Shown: piece after piece, positions 32,510 through 41,082 of the stretch | How positions within the stretch are numbered: the stretch's first letter is position 1 | Layout of the letters: each line of letters starts with the position of its first letter | Assembly (NCBI RefSeq): GCF_014174165.1 | Contig: NZ_JABEQN010000018.1 | Coordinates: 1-64,000, forward strand | DNA length: 64,000 bases | Direction of reading: 5' to 3' | Source: Gluconacetobacter dulcium | GTDB lineage: Bacteria > Pseudomonadota > Alphaproteobacteria > Acetobacterales > Acetobacteraceae | The notes under the pieces: model-generated | What the model was told of the DNA's origin: nothing | Databases searched by the model: none | Seen by the model: the letters and a program-made list of their open reading frames with translations, nothing else | Program-made: the position numbers and the translations under genes

Positions 32510-32656
32510 GCCTCTACTTTACCGCTCTTTTTCGGCCCGTGCAGTCGATGTTTCATTCGGTTGCAATTGGAGGGGAGCGGGCCTGTGGAAAAAAAAACGG
32601 TCCGGACCCCCTCGAAGCCTGTGACAGGAGCGCCCGGTTCATGCACAGGATTGGGG

Positions 32657-33451
32657 ATGGAACATTCCACCCTGTCCCCGGTCGCGCGTACGCCCGGCCG
32701 TTTCGTGCGTCCGGCGGTTCTGGTCGGTGCGCTGTCGGTTCTTCTCGTCCTGTCGTCCGGGGCCGTGCGCGCGGCGGAGCAGGTGGGGCCGATACCGGCT
32801 GGCGCGCCGGGGGGAGGCTTTGTCGGCAATCCCGCGCGGGACATGCCGACGGGTGACCTGCCCGAGTTGACGGCCCCGCCGCCGCCGGCCCTGCTGGTGC
32901 CGCCGTCGCCCCGACCGGAGCAGGCGCATGGCGCGGCGGCCACGGCCACGCACCGGCTGGGCAGCCTGATCGACCGTGACGTGGTGGCGCCGGATGGCAA
33001 CCATGTGGGGCAGGTGATCGACGTGCTGCTGGACCAGGAAGGGCATCCGGCCGCCGCCGTGGTGGATGTCGGCGGCTTTCTGGGGGTGGGCAACCGGCGT
33101 GTGGCCATTGCCTGGGATGCGTTCGTGATGAGCGGGCTGACGGAAAAAAGCCCGGTCAAACTGCGCATCGATGCCGCCAGTGTGCGCTCGGCGCCGGCTT
33201 ATGACGCGACGTCGATGGATGTGAAGGTGATTCAGGCGCCACCGCCCGCGCCCACGCCCGCAGGGCCGGCCGCGCCGGTGGCGGCCCCGGTAGCCCCGGT
33301 CGTGGCACCGGCGGAAGCCGAGCCGGGGCCGGTTTCGGTCGAGCCCCAGCCTGCGCCGCCGCCGCTGGTGCCCGGTGCCGTGGGGGGCGGTGGGGACGGA
33401 CCGCCGGACGGGCATGCGTCTTCGGGACGGTCGGGGTTCATGGCGCGATGA
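32657..33451 (+). CDS. Secreted PRC-barrel domain protein
   Basis: A 264-residue protein with a signal peptide (VLVGALSVLLVLSSGAVRAA), a Pro-rich linker, and a PRC-barrel at about residues 95-165 (LIDRDVVAPDGNHVGQVIDV, then AVVDVGGFLGVGNRRVAIAW). A long Pro/Ala/Val tail ends in a Gly-rich stretch. PRC barrels in secreted proteins are small ligand or metal scaffolds; the exact role is not known. The gene is divergent from the two-component system, and its export makes it a candidate member of that stress regulon. Confidence 0.83.
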   Translation: MEHSTLSPVARTPGRFVRPAVLVGALSVLLVLSSGAVRAAEQVGPIPAGAPGGGFVGNPARDMPTGDLPELTAPPPPALLVPPSPRPEQAHGAAATATHRLGSLIDRDVVAPDGNHVGQVIDVLLDQEGHPAAAVVDVGGFLGVGNRRVAIAWDAFVMSGLTEKSPVKLRIDAASVRSAPAYDATSMDVKVIQAPPPAPTPAGPAAPVAAPVAPVVAPAEAEPGPVSVEPQPAPPPLVPGAVGGGGDGPPDGHASSGRSGFMAR

Positions 33452-33469
33452 TCCTGCATGATGAACGGT

Positions 33470-33488
33470 GTGCGGCGATTCACCGCAC
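33470..33488. terminator. Short hairpin after the PRC-barrel gene
   Basis: GTGCGG and CCGCAC are 6-bp arms with a 7-nt loop, just after the stop codon. There is no T tract, and it overlaps a possible alternative start of the next gene, so a termination role is weakly supported. Confidence 0.25.
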
Positions 33489-33515
33489 CCTGAGGCGGCA
33501 CGGGGACGGCCCTGC

Positions 33516-34793
33516 GTGAAACTGCCCAGGAACAGCCAGCGCGGGCTGGATTTGCTCAATTTCTTCGTCGGAAACCTACAGGCTTCTTTCGGCTCGTTCA
33601 TCGCGGTGTATCTGACCGGTGCCCACTGGACGCAGGGGCAGATCGGCTATGTGCTCAGTATCGGGTCGGTCACCGCCATGGTCAGCCAGGTTCCGGCGGG
33701 CATGCTGGTCGACCGGCTGCGCGACAAGCATCGCGTTGCGGCGTTCTCGATCCTGGCCGTGATCTTCTGCTGCTTGCTGCTGGCCATCTTTCCGCAGCAA
33801 TTGCCGGTGGCGCTGGCCGAGGTGCTGCACGGGCTGGCGAGCTGTACGCTGACGCCCGCGATCGGCGCGATCACGCTGGCGGTGGTGGCGGCGCAGGTGC
33901 TGCGTCTGCCCGATGACGGCAAGGGGCTGCTGGGCGCGCGGTTCGGCCGCAATGCCAGTTTTGCCTCGATCGGCAATGCCATCGGCTCCGGCCTGATGGG
34001 CGCAGTGGGATACTGGGTTTCGCCGCAGGCCACGTTCTTTCTCGGTGCCGCGCTGGCGATGCCCGGGTTGCTGGCGCTGATGATGATCGAGCCGGTCGAA
34101 GCCGCGGCCTCGATCAACACCTCCGCCGTGGCCGAGGGCGAGCGGCCGCCGCGCACCAAGGGCGCGATGTGGGAATTGCTGCGCGACCGGCGGTTGTTCG
34201 CCTTTGCGATCTGCGTTGCCTTCTTCCATCTGTCGGCGGCGGGCATCCTGTCGCTGGCGGCCGGGCAGGTGACCAAGGACGCGGGCAATATCGCCGAGAT
34301 CGTGATCGCGGCCTGCATCCTGCTGCCGCAGCTTGTCGGCGCGGCGCTGTCGCCGATCATCGGCCGGCTGGCGGAAACGGTCGGGCGGCGCCCCGTGATG
34401 CTGGTGACGTTCGCCACCCTGCCGCTGCGTGCCGCCCTGCTGGCGACGACCTCCAACCCCTATCTGATCATCGCGATCCAGTTGCTGGACGGGGTCAGTT
34501 CGTCGTCGTTCGGGGTGATGATGCCGCTGGTGGCCGCCGACCTGACGCGCATCAGCGGCCGGTTTAACATGTGCATGGGGATTCTGGGGCTGGCCATGGG
34601 GGCTGGGGCCAGTTTCTCGACCTCGCTGGCCGGCACGGTGGCCGATCGCTCGGTCTCGCTGGCGTTCCTGATCCTGGCGGGGGCGGGGCTGGTCTGCGTG
34701 ATTCTGGTCGCGCTGCTGATGGGCGATACGGCGCGCGGGAATACGGCGCCGGCCGTCGCCGGGAGGAAGGATACGGCCGAAAGGGTGTCGTAA
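33516..34793 (+). CDS. Major facilitator superfamily transporter
   Basis: A 425-residue carrier with about twelve membrane helices. The N-terminal half has QASFGSFIAVYLTGAHWTQG followed by MLVDRLRDKHRVAA, the loop 2-3 motif. The C-terminal half repeats it as PIIGRLAETVGRRPVMLVT. No export signal is present. The GTG at 33516 is used; a GTG at 33468 could add 16 residues. The substrate class (drug, sugar or nucleoside) cannot be decided from the sequence. It is convergent with cysK, with a strong hairpin between them. Confidence 0.88.
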   Translation: MKLPRNSQRGLDLLNFFVGNLQASFGSFIAVYLTGAHWTQGQIGYVLSIGSVTAMVSQVPAGMLVDRLRDKHRVAAFSILAVIFCCLLLAIFPQQLPVALAEVLHGLASCTLTPAIGAITLAVVAAQVLRLPDDGKGLLGARFGRNASFASIGNAIGSGLMGAVGYWVSPQATFFLGAALAMPGLLALMMIEPVEAAASINTSAVAEGERPPRTKGAMWELLRDRRLFAFAICVAFFHLSAAGILSLAAGQVTKDAGNIAEIVIAACILLPQLVGAALSPIIGRLAETVGRRPVMLVTFATLPLRAALLATTSNPYLIIAIQLLDGVSSSSFGVMMPLVAADLTRISGRFNMCMGILGLAMGAGASFSTSLAGTVADRSVSLAFLILAGAGLVCVILVALLMGDTARGNTAPAVAGRKDTAERVS

Positions 34794-34835
34794 GGGCGTC
34801 GCTCTTTCGGCCTCCGGGCTGAGGCTGTTTGATCG

Positions 34836-34868
34836 GGTCACCCTGCCGGATCGGCCGGCAGGGTGACC
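34836..34868. terminator. Bidirectional terminator between MFS and cysteine synthase genes
   Basis: GGTCACCCTGCCGG and CCGGCAGGGTGACC form a perfect 14-bp stem with a 5-nt loop, midway between two convergent stop codons (34793 and 34883). Neither side has a long T run, but stem strength and placement support a shared terminator. Confidence 0.75.
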
Positions 34869-34882
34869 TTGCTGACGGCCTT

Positions 34883-35917
34883 TCAGGCGAGCCAGGACGG
34901 GACGGGCAGGTTCTTCTCGCGCAGGAAGGCGGGGTTGAACAGCTTGGACTGGTAGCGGCTGCCGCCGTCGCACAGGATGGTGACGATGGTGTGACCGGGG
35001 CCCATCTGGCGTGCCACGCGGATGGCCGCCGCGACGTTGATGCCCGATGAGCCGCCGATCGACAGGCCCTCGTGGATCAGCAGGTCGTAGATCAGGTCCA
35101 GCGCCTCGGCATCCGGGATGCGTTCGGCGTCGTCGATGGCGATGCCTTCCAGGTTGCCGGTGACGCGCGACTGGCCGATGCCCTCGGTGATCGAGCCGCC
35201 GCTGATGCTCATGTCGCCGGACTTCACCCAGCCATACAGGGCCGAGCCTTCCGGATCGGCCAGCACGATGCGGGGACGGGCGCGGCCCGCAGCGCGGGCG
35301 GAATCCTCCAGCCCCAGCGTGATGCCGGCCAGCGTGCCGCCGGTGCCGCAGGAGCAGGTGAAGGCGTCGATTTTCCCTTCGGTCTGGGTCCAGATCTCGG
35401 GGCCGGTGGTCGTGCGGTGACCCTCGCGGTTGGCGAGGTTGTCGAACTGATTGGCCCAGACCGCGCCCGTTTCTTCCGCCAGGCGGCGGGAGACGTGGAC
35501 GTAGTTGCCCGGATCGCGGAACGGCTTGGCCGGCACCAGGCGCAGGTCGGCGCCGATCATGCGCAGGAAGTCGATCTTCTCCTGGCTCTGGGTCTCCGGC
35601 ATGACGATCACCGAGCGGTAGCCGCGTGCGTTGGCGACCAGCGTGAGGCCGATTCCGGTATTGCCCGCCGTGCCCTCGACCACCGTGCCGCCGGGCTTGA
35701 GCACGCCCCGACGCTCGGCGTCGTCGATGATGGCCAGGGCGGCGCGGTCCTTGACCGAGCCGCCGGGATTCATGAATTCCGCCTTGCCCAGGATCTCGCA
35801 GCCCGTCAGTTCCGACGCGCGCCGCAGGCGGATCAGCGGCGTGTGGCCGATCGCGGCAGTCATGTCGGGGGACGAGGTCGTCCAGCCGATCGGGGCGGGA
35901 TTTGCACTTTGGCCCAT
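34883..35917 (-). CDS. cysK: Cysteine synthase (O-acetylserine sulfhydrylase family)
   Basis: A 344-residue PLP enzyme that makes cysteine from O-acetylserine and sulfide. The PLP lysine lies in MNPGGSVKDRAAL near residue 52, the phosphate-binding loop is EGTAGNTGIGLTLVA, and the PLP Ser/Gly loop is TCSCGTGGTLAGI. The protein is about 25-30 residues longer than CysK and carries the NQFDNLANREGH segment typical of the longer cysteine synthase A / CBS-like branch. The ATG at 35917 (MGQSANPAPIGW) is preferred over a short upstream extension. It is divergent from a rhodanese-like gene, so two sulfur-handling genes share the intergenic region. Confidence 0.9.
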   Translation of the reverse strand: MGQSANPAPIGWTTSSPDMTAAIGHTPLIRLRRASELTGCEILGKAEFMNPGGSVKDRAALAIIDDAERRGVLKPGGTVVEGTAGNTGIGLTLVANARGYRSVIVMPETQSQEKIDFLRMIGADLRLVPAKPFRDPGNYVHVSRRLAEETGAVWANQFDNLANREGHRTTTGPEIWTQTEGKIDAFTCSCGTGGTLAGITLGLEDSARAAGRARPRIVLADPEGSALYGWVKSGDMSISGGSITEGIGQSRVTGNLEGIAIDDAERIPDAEALDLIYDLLIHEGLSIGGSSGINVAAAIRVARQMGPGHTIVTILCDGGSRYQSKLFNPAFLREKNLPVPSWLA

Positions 35918-36018
35918 AACGCAGCACCTTCTCCGCAACGTGCGTGGCAACCTGTGGCTGCCGGAATGCGCCCGGCCAGGGCCGGGCGACCGTCATGCGC
36001 ACAATGTGCATTCTTGCG

Positions 36019-36438
36019 ATGGGACACAAGATGATCGAGGACGTAGCCCCCACCCGGACCTGGGACGAACTGGGCAGCCGCCCGCAGGCGCAACTGGTCG
36101 ACGTGCGTACCGACGCGGAATGGATGTTCGTGGGCCTGCCCGACCTGTCGTCGGTCGGCAAGCAGGTGATCCCGGTTTCCTGGCAGGGTCTCAGCGGCCA
36201 GCCGAACCCGCGTTTCCTGGAGCAGCTTCAGGCGGCGGGACTGACGCCGGAGCATGAGATCCATTTCATCTGCCGTTCCGGTGCGCGCAGCCATTCCGCC
36301 GCGATGGCGGCACGGATGGCGGGGTTCGCGCATGTGTTCAACGTGGCTGGTGGATTCGAGGGGCCGCTGGATGCGGAGGGCCATCGGGGCGCCAAGGCCG
36401 GATGGAAGGCTGATGGCCTGCCCTGGCGCCAGAACTGA
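36019..36438 (+). CDS. Rhodanese-like sulfurtransferase
   Basis: A 139-residue single-domain rhodanese. The N-terminus has the typical LVDVRTDAEWMFVGLPDL strand-loop. The active-site loop is ICRSGARSHSAAMAARM, with catalytic Cys near residue 84, and it ends with FNVAGGFEGPLDAEGHRG. The six-residue loop after Cys (RSGARS) indicates a sulfur rather than a phosphate substrate. It is divergent from cysteine synthase with about 100 bp between, so a link to sulfide or persulfide metabolism is likely. The start at 36019 or 36031 is equally possible. Confidence 0.9.
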   Translation: MGHKMIEDVAPTRTWDELGSRPQAQLVDVRTDAEWMFVGLPDLSSVGKQVIPVSWQGLSGQPNPRFLEQLQAAGLTPEHEIHFICRSGARSHSAAMAARMAGFAHVFNVAGGFEGPLDAEGHRGAKAGWKADGLPWRQN

Positions 36439-36523
36439 GTGCAGGGAGGGGAAGGCGCCGGCGTTCCTGACATCGTTCGCGACGGTGAGGGTGTGCGCCA
36501 TGCCTCTGGCCTGTGTCGGCCTT

Positions 36524-37417
36524 TCATTGTGGCGCGCGATGCGGGCGGATGGGGGTGGCGGAGGGGCGGAGGCCGTTTTGCAGAAGGCGGAGCCGTTCGC
36601 GGGCGGTGCAGAGATCCTGGTCGGCGGCATAGCCGCTTCCATCGGGGCTGAAGTCAGAAGTCGCCTTGCAGCTTGCGGCGATTTTTTTGTCCCAGCGTCG
36701 GTACGCGTGGCCGTCGAGGAGGGCGTGGCCGCCGGTATCGAGGCGCTGGGCGATGACCTGTTCCAGGTATGAACTCAGGTTCAGGGCGCACATCGTCATG
36801 TTGCGCTGGTCGGCGCGGCAGGTGTGCAATGTGCTGTCGAGACAGCGGACGGTCGTTGCGTCGGAGACGTAGGGTTTCGTGATGCAGGCGTTCAGCAGCG
36901 TTCGGTCCGGCGTATGTTCGCAGCCCTGGTCGGGGAAATGCGGTTTTCCCGAGACGATCGAGGACGGGTAGAAAATGCAGTCTTCCAGGTGGTCGCGGCT
37001 GAGGACGAACCGGATGGAGACGGGCTGGCGATCGGACCCGTGATGCCAGGTTCCCTGCAATCCGGTCGCGGTATCGAAATCCAGGATCGCGGGGGCTGGG
37101 TGGGCCGACGAGACGAAATGCAGGTCGAAAACACCGCCATCGGGGGCGGACAACGTGACCGTCTGCCGCGCGATCGTGGCCGTGAGCGGAATCGTCCTGC
37201 CCTGCGACGCATAGGAATAGTGGATATCGACGACGCGGGTACCGTTTTCGAGGGTGGCGACCATCGCGATGGGGCGATCGCCGATCGTGCCGCTCATGCC
37301 GAATTGATGGATGTGGCGCGCGGTATCGGCGGCATAGGCGCCGATATGATGCCCCATGAGGGCCGCCGACGACAGGACGAGAATGGCGCGTCGCAGGAAA
37401 CGGGCTGGATGCGACAT
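36524..37417 (-). CDS. Secreted hypothetical protein with LprI-like C-terminus
   Basis: A 297-residue exported protein with signal peptide (ILVLSSAALMGHHIGAYAAD). The central part is beta-rich (TLENGTRVVDIHYSYASQGR, DLHFVSSAHPAPAILDFD). The last ~90 residues contain YLEQVIAQRL, W-D-K-K, ASCKATSDFSPDGSGYAADQ and LCTARERLRLL, the Cys/Trp/Arg spacing of the LprI (DUF1311) lysozyme-inhibitor-like family. It also has paired Cys in between (CIFY, CEHT, CITK, CLDS, CRAD, CALN), suggesting disulfides. Function is not known beyond this; a periplasmic protein-protein role is plausible. Confidence 0.68.
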   Translation of the reverse strand: MSHPARFLRRAILVLSSAALMGHHIGAYAADTARHIHQFGMSGTIGDRPIAMVATLENGTRVVDIHYSYASQGRTIPLTATIARQTVTLSAPDGGVFDLHFVSSAHPAPAILDFDTATGLQGTWHHGSDRQPVSIRFVLSRDHLEDCIFYPSSIVSGKPHFPDQGCEHTPDRTLLNACITKPYVSDATTVRCLDSTLHTCRADQRNMTMCALNLSSYLEQVIAQRLDTGGHALLDGHAYRRWDKKIAASCKATSDFSPDGSGYAADQDLCTARERLRLLQNGLRPSATPIRPHRAPQ

Positions 37418-37500
37418 GGTGTTTGTCTGCCGTGCGCGGGTGTGTAGCCGGAGCGTGCCGAGCGCACCTATCGGACTTTCGACCGTCGAGCAAGCGGTCG

Positions 37501-37902
37501 TCAGGGACTCTCGCAGGTTTTCGTCATCTGATCGAAGAACCGGCCGGTGGGACAGGCCGTGTCGGGTGATGGTGCCTGCGTGGGGGCTGCTGCTACAGGT
37601 GCCGGCGGGGGCGTTGGTGCCGGCTGGGTGGGGAGGGTTGGCTCGGGATAGGGCAGTACCGGGTATTGCTGCAAGGGCGGGTAGGCGTACGGATATTGGC
37701 CGGGAGGGAACGGCTTGCCCCGTTCGGTCGTCGGCGGCGCGTAGGCGGGAGCGGTGCCGCCGGGCGGGGCGTCATAGGGGCCATATGTCGTGACGCGGTT
37801 GCCGGTGTCGTCCTGCGCCTGGGCGGGGAGGAGCGTTGCGGCCTGCACGAGCAAGAGGGCGCCGATCATCGGATATCGCCGCATGTCCTGCATTCCTTCC
37901 AT
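37501..37902 (-). CDS. Small secreted Pro-rich protein
   Basis: A 133-residue protein with signal peptide (MIGALLLVQAATLLPAQAQ) followed by Pro/Tyr/Ala-rich low complexity (YPYAYPPLQQYPVLPYPEP) and a C-terminal CPTGRFFDQMTKTCESP that could close a disulfide. The N-terminus may be MEGM (37902), MQDM (37893) or MRRYP (37884). No family is recognised. It lies just beyond the 3' end of the DHA2 carrier gene on the same strand, so it may be co-transcribed with it. Confidence 0.55.
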   Translation of the reverse strand: MEGMQDMRRYPMIGALLLVQAATLLPAQAQDDTGNRVTTYGPYDAPPGGTAPAYAPPTTERGKPFPPGQYPYAYPPLQQYPVLPYPEPTLPTQPAPTPPPAPVAAAPTQAPSPDTACPTGRFFDQMTKTCESP

Positions 37903-37943
37903 ATCCTGTGACGGGGTGCATATCTGTGGTCGCTGCCATGGGA

Positions 37944-39347
37944 TCAGGATCCCTGGCGGAGGGCGGCGCCGGCGGTGCGGTCGAGGCGCAGATAGCCTGG
38001 GATCGAGAGGATCAGGGGGATCGCGACGATCAGGAACGCCCAGTGGAAATCGGTGGGCGTGAAGGCGTCGGTGGAAGGGTGTTCGCCGCGCAGGGTCGCG
38101 ATCAGCCGCAGGGTGAGGGCGGCGAAGGCGACGGCCATGCCGATGCACATCTGCTGGCTGACGCTGAGCAACGTGCTGGCGGGGCCTTTTTCCTGCGCGC
38201 CGATATCGGCATAGCCCAGGGTGGCCAGTAGCGTGTACTGCATCGAGCGCGTGACGCCGCAGCCCAGCAGCACCAGCAGCAGGAGCGTGACCGGGGTGGC
38301 CGGGACCATGGTGCCCGCCAGCAAGACGAACAGTGCCCCCAGGGCCGCGTTGACGGCGGCGGTGGTGCGGAAGCCGAAATGCTGGAGGAGGCGGGTGGTG
38401 AACATCTTCATGCCCAGATTGCCCAGCGCGAAGGCCAGCATCAGCGAACCGGCATGGAAGGCGGTGAGGCCGAAGCCGATCTGGAGCAGCAACGGCACCA
38501 GGTAGGGGATGGCGTCGATCGTCAGGCGCGAGAGCGTGCCCGCCAGCACCGTGATGGCGAAGGTGGGGTGGCGCATCAGCCGGAAATCGAGCAGCGGATG
38601 CGCGCGGCCGGCCGCGTGGCGCAGGGTGGCGGTGCCCAGCAGCAGGCCGGCGCCGAACAGCAGGGTGGCCAGCAGGGGGCTGGCCTGCGTGTTGCTGGCC
38701 AGTTCGGTGCCCAGCAGGAGGGCGGTGAGCGAGACGCCGCCCAGCACGAAGCCGCCCCAGTCCAGCGGGCGGCGTTCGCCGAACTGCTGCGGCACCACGG
38801 CGAAGATGACGCCCAGAACCGCCAGGCCCAGCGGCAGGTTGATGAAGAAGATCCAGTGCCAGCTTGCGAAGGTGACGATCATGCCGCCGACCGTGGGGCC
38901 GACCACAGGGGCTGCGACCGCCGGCCAGGTGATGGTGGAGATGGCCTGGATCATGCGGCTGGTTTCGGTATTGCGCACCACGATGAAGCGCCCGACCGGC
39001 ACCATCATGGCGCCGCCCAGCCCCTGGAGCACCCGTGCCGCGACGAACATGGACACGCTGCCGGCGAAGCCGCAGAGCACCGAGGCGGCGGTGAAGACCG
39101 TGACCGCCGTGGCGAAGATGGTGCGCGAGCCGAAGCGGTCGGCCATCCAGCCGCTGATCGGGATGAAGACCGCCAGCGTGAGCATATACGCCGTCATGCC
39201 CAGGCTGAGTTCGTTGGGGCCGACATGGAAGCTGCGCGCCATCGCGGGCAGCGCCGTGGCGATGATGGTGGAGTCCAGATACTCCATGAAAAAGGTGGCG
39301 GCGACGATGTAGGGCAGGATCGGCATGGGCGGACCATACCGCGCCAT
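37944..39347 (-). CDS. MFS multidrug transporter, DHA2 (EmrB-like) family
   Basis: A 467-residue drug/proton antiporter with about fourteen helices. Diagnostic pieces are FMEYLDSTIIATALPAMARS (DHA2 motif D1 region), GWMADRFGSRTIFATAVTVF (motif A) and ISTITWPAVAAPVVGPTVGG (motif C type). The ATG at 39347 has GGAAG eight bases upstream; alternatives at 39362 and 39326 change only the first few residues. It is divergent from the FecI-type gene that begins near 39427. No EmrA-like adaptor gene is nearby, so it may work alone or with a partner elsewhere. Confidence 0.9.
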   Translation of the reverse strand: MARYGPPMPILPYIVAATFFMEYLDSTIIATALPAMARSFHVGPNELSLGMTAYMLTLAVFIPISGWMADRFGSRTIFATAVTVFTAASVLCGFAGSVSMFVAARVLQGLGGAMMVPVGRFIVVRNTETSRMIQAISTITWPAVAAPVVGPTVGGMIVTFASWHWIFFINLPLGLAVLGVIFAVVPQQFGERRPLDWGGFVLGGVSLTALLLGTELASNTQASPLLATLLFGAGLLLGTATLRHAAGRAHPLLDFRLMRHPTFAITVLAGTLSRLTIDAIPYLVPLLLQIGFGLTAFHAGSLMLAFALGNLGMKMFTTRLLQHFGFRTTAAVNAALGALFVLLAGTMVPATPVTLLLLVLLGCGVTRSMQYTLLATLGYADIGAQEKGPASTLLSVSQQMCIGMAVAFAALTLRLIATLRGEHPSTDAFTPTDFHWAFLIVAIPLILSIPGYLRLDRTAGAALRQGS

Positions 39348-39426
39348 GCGCCGGACTTCCATGCCGTCGGGGCCGATCGGGCGGGGTGGGTTGTCACGAG
39401 TTTATCACATTTCCCGCACGGGCGGC

Positions 39427-40035
39427 GTGTTATCGACGCGCCGTCCTTTTGCGACTGGATATGGTCCATTGCTTCCCGAAGAGCGAAATCATTGGCTGGC
39501 GACCCATGTTCTTCCGCATGAGGGGGATGTGCGGAGATGGTTGCGGCGTTTTTCGGGGATCGAAATCGACGACATCATCCAGCAGGCCTGGGTCGAGCTT
39601 GCCGAAGCGGATCCTGTTTCCATCAGATTTCCGCGTGCATGGTTTTTTGGTGTGGCGCGTCATCTGGTTCTTCAACACTATCGCAAGGCACGGATCGTTT
39701 CGTTCGATTCCCTGACGGATTTTTCCGGCGCGGAGATTCCCGACCTGGGGCAGGCGGTCGAACGGTCGGTGACTGCGCGACAGGAACTGCGTTTTCTCGA
39801 TCAGGTCGCGCGCGACCTGCCGGATCGGTGCCGGGACGTGTTCGTGTTGCGTCGCTTTTATGGATATTCACAACGCGAATGTGCGCTTCACCTGAATGTT
39901 TCGGAGAATGTGGTCGAAAAGCAGCTTGCCAGGGCGCTCAGGATCATCGGCACGGCCTATGCCGGCAGAGACCTGCCCGCGCAGGGCGGCGGGTCGGCGC
40001 CCGGTGATCTCCGGAGTGGAAAATCCAACGCCTGA
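39427..40035 (+). CDS. FecI-type ECF sigma factor (cassette 2)
   Basis: A ~202-residue ECF sigma factor. Region 2 contains RFSGIEIDDIIQQAWVELAE and region 4 contains LPDRCRDVFVLRRFYGYSQR then LHLNVSENVVEKQLARAL. The frame is open to 39325 with no ATG near the usual position; GTG at 39427 gives the most family-like N-terminus, so the start is uncertain by tens of codons. The stop overlaps the anti-sigma start by about 30 bp, indicating coupling. It heads the run FecR, receptor, PI-PLC/phosphatase, GH92 and small secreted protein, and is the prime candidate to control them. Confidence 0.85.
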   Translation: MLSTRRPFATGYGPLLPEERNHWLATHVLPHEGDVRRWLRRFSGIEIDDIIQQAWVELAEADPVSIRFPRAWFFGVARHLVLQHYRKARIVSFDSLTDFSGAEIPDLGQAVERSVTARQELRFLDQVARDLPDRCRDVFVLRRFYGYSQRECALHLNVSENVVEKQLARALRIIGTAYAGRDLPAQGGGSAPGDLRSGKSNA

Positions 40036-40960
40036 CACGGTCGCCGCGGACTGGGTGACGCGGATGGATCGCGCCGCGCTGAGCGCGGGCGAGCAGGCCG
40101 AACTGGACCGGTGGCTGGGGGCCGATATCCGCCACCGTGGGGCGATGATCCGCGCGCAGGTGGTCTGGCAGGCGACGGAGCGCGCGGCGGCGCTGAAGCC
40201 CGGTGCGGGCGCGCCTGCCCCCGAAGCCTGCCGGCCGCCCGAGGCGTTCGCGTTCCGGCATGCCCGGCCGGCCCCGGTGCGACGGCTTTCGCGCCGGGCC
40301 ATGGTGGCGGCTTCGGCGGCGCTGATGGTCGGCGCCCGGCCGGCGCCCTCGCGCGAGATGGGGCGCTTTTTCAGCGTGCGGGATGCGGCGCCGCGCTCGG
40401 TGGCGATTGCGGGGGGGACGGTTCGGCTGGACTGTTTCTCCGGCCTGCTGGTCGGCGGGGCGGATGCGCGGCTGCTGGACGGGCGGTGCGTGGTGTCGAG
40501 CCGGCGGGAGGCGCGGCTGGATGCCGGTGGCCTGATCTTTCGCTCCGTGGGGCGGATGCAGGTCTCGATCGCGGGGGAGAAGACGGTCGGCCTGCTGCTC
40601 TCCGGCAGTGCCGTGGCGATTCGGCGGGGAACCGGGGAGCGCTTTATGCTGCATGCCGGGGATTGCCTGACCATGGTGGCGGACGCCGCCCCCCGGCTGC
40701 ACGCCCTGACGGCGGAGGAACTGGCGCGTGCCACCAACTGGGAGCGCGGCGTGGTGGAATTGCAGGGCGAGACGCTTGGCGATGCCGCCGCGATCTTCAA
40801 CCGCTATAACAGCAGGAAACTGGTGGTGCATGGGCAGGCCGGCGGGCGCGTGCTGATGGGATCGTTCGCGCTTGACGACCCCGATGCATTCGCGCGGGTG
40901 GCGCGCAGCGTGCTGCATGTCGATTACGTGGGATCGCCGGGGCGGCTGGATATTTTCTGA
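40004..40960 (+). CDS. FecR-type anti-sigma/sigma regulator (cassette 2)
   Basis: A ~318-residue FecR-family protein beginning at GTG 40004 (GTG 40016 also possible), overlapping the sigma gene. An N-terminal DUF4880 helix (AADWVTRMDRAALSAGEQAE..RWLGADIRHRG) is followed by a Pro/Ala-rich linker and a weak hydrophobic stretch (RAMVAASAALMVGARPA). A divergent FecR core (SVAIAGGTVRLDCFSGLLVG) and C-terminal DUF4974 (NWERGVVELQGETLGDAAAI ..GSFALDDPDAFARVARSV) complete it. The putative membrane helix is short and poor compared with cassettes 1 and 3, and contains an RR before it (VRRLSRRAMVAA), so Tat-type export of the C-terminal half is possible. Confidence 0.83.
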   Translation: MISGVENPTPDTVAADWVTRMDRAALSAGEQAELDRWLGADIRHRGAMIRAQVVWQATERAAALKPGAGAPAPEACRPPEAFAFRHARPAPVRRLSRRAMVAASAALMVGARPAPSREMGRFFSVRDAAPRSVAIAGGTVRLDCFSGLLVGGADARLLDGRCVVSSRREARLDAGGLIFRSVGRMQVSIAGEKTVGLLLSGSAVAIRRGTGERFMLHAGDCLTMVADAAPRLHALTAEELARATNWERGVVELQGETLGDAAAIFNRYNSRKLVVHGQAGGRVLMGSFALDDPDAFARVARSVLHVDYVGSPGRLDIF

Positions 40961-41082
40961 TCCCTGTCGGTCGTCATTCAGGCCGTTCGTCATTTAACTT
41001 TCACAAAAACGGGAGGCGGAAATCCGGGGCGCGGGGCAACTCACTGCTGTTCTCCACCCTATGAAAAGCCCGGATAGATCCT

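Noticed and set aside
33576-36161. 861-codon open frame antisense to the MFS and cysteine synthase genes
   Set aside because: Arg/His/Gln-rich composition and no motif; it covers two well-recognised genes and is a GC-rich shadow frame.
39900-40020. ATG start of FecR 2 at 39896
   Set aside because: It would place about 36 residues of Arg/Pro-rich shadow frame before the family N-terminus inside the sigma gene; the GTG at 40004 fits the FecR start better.
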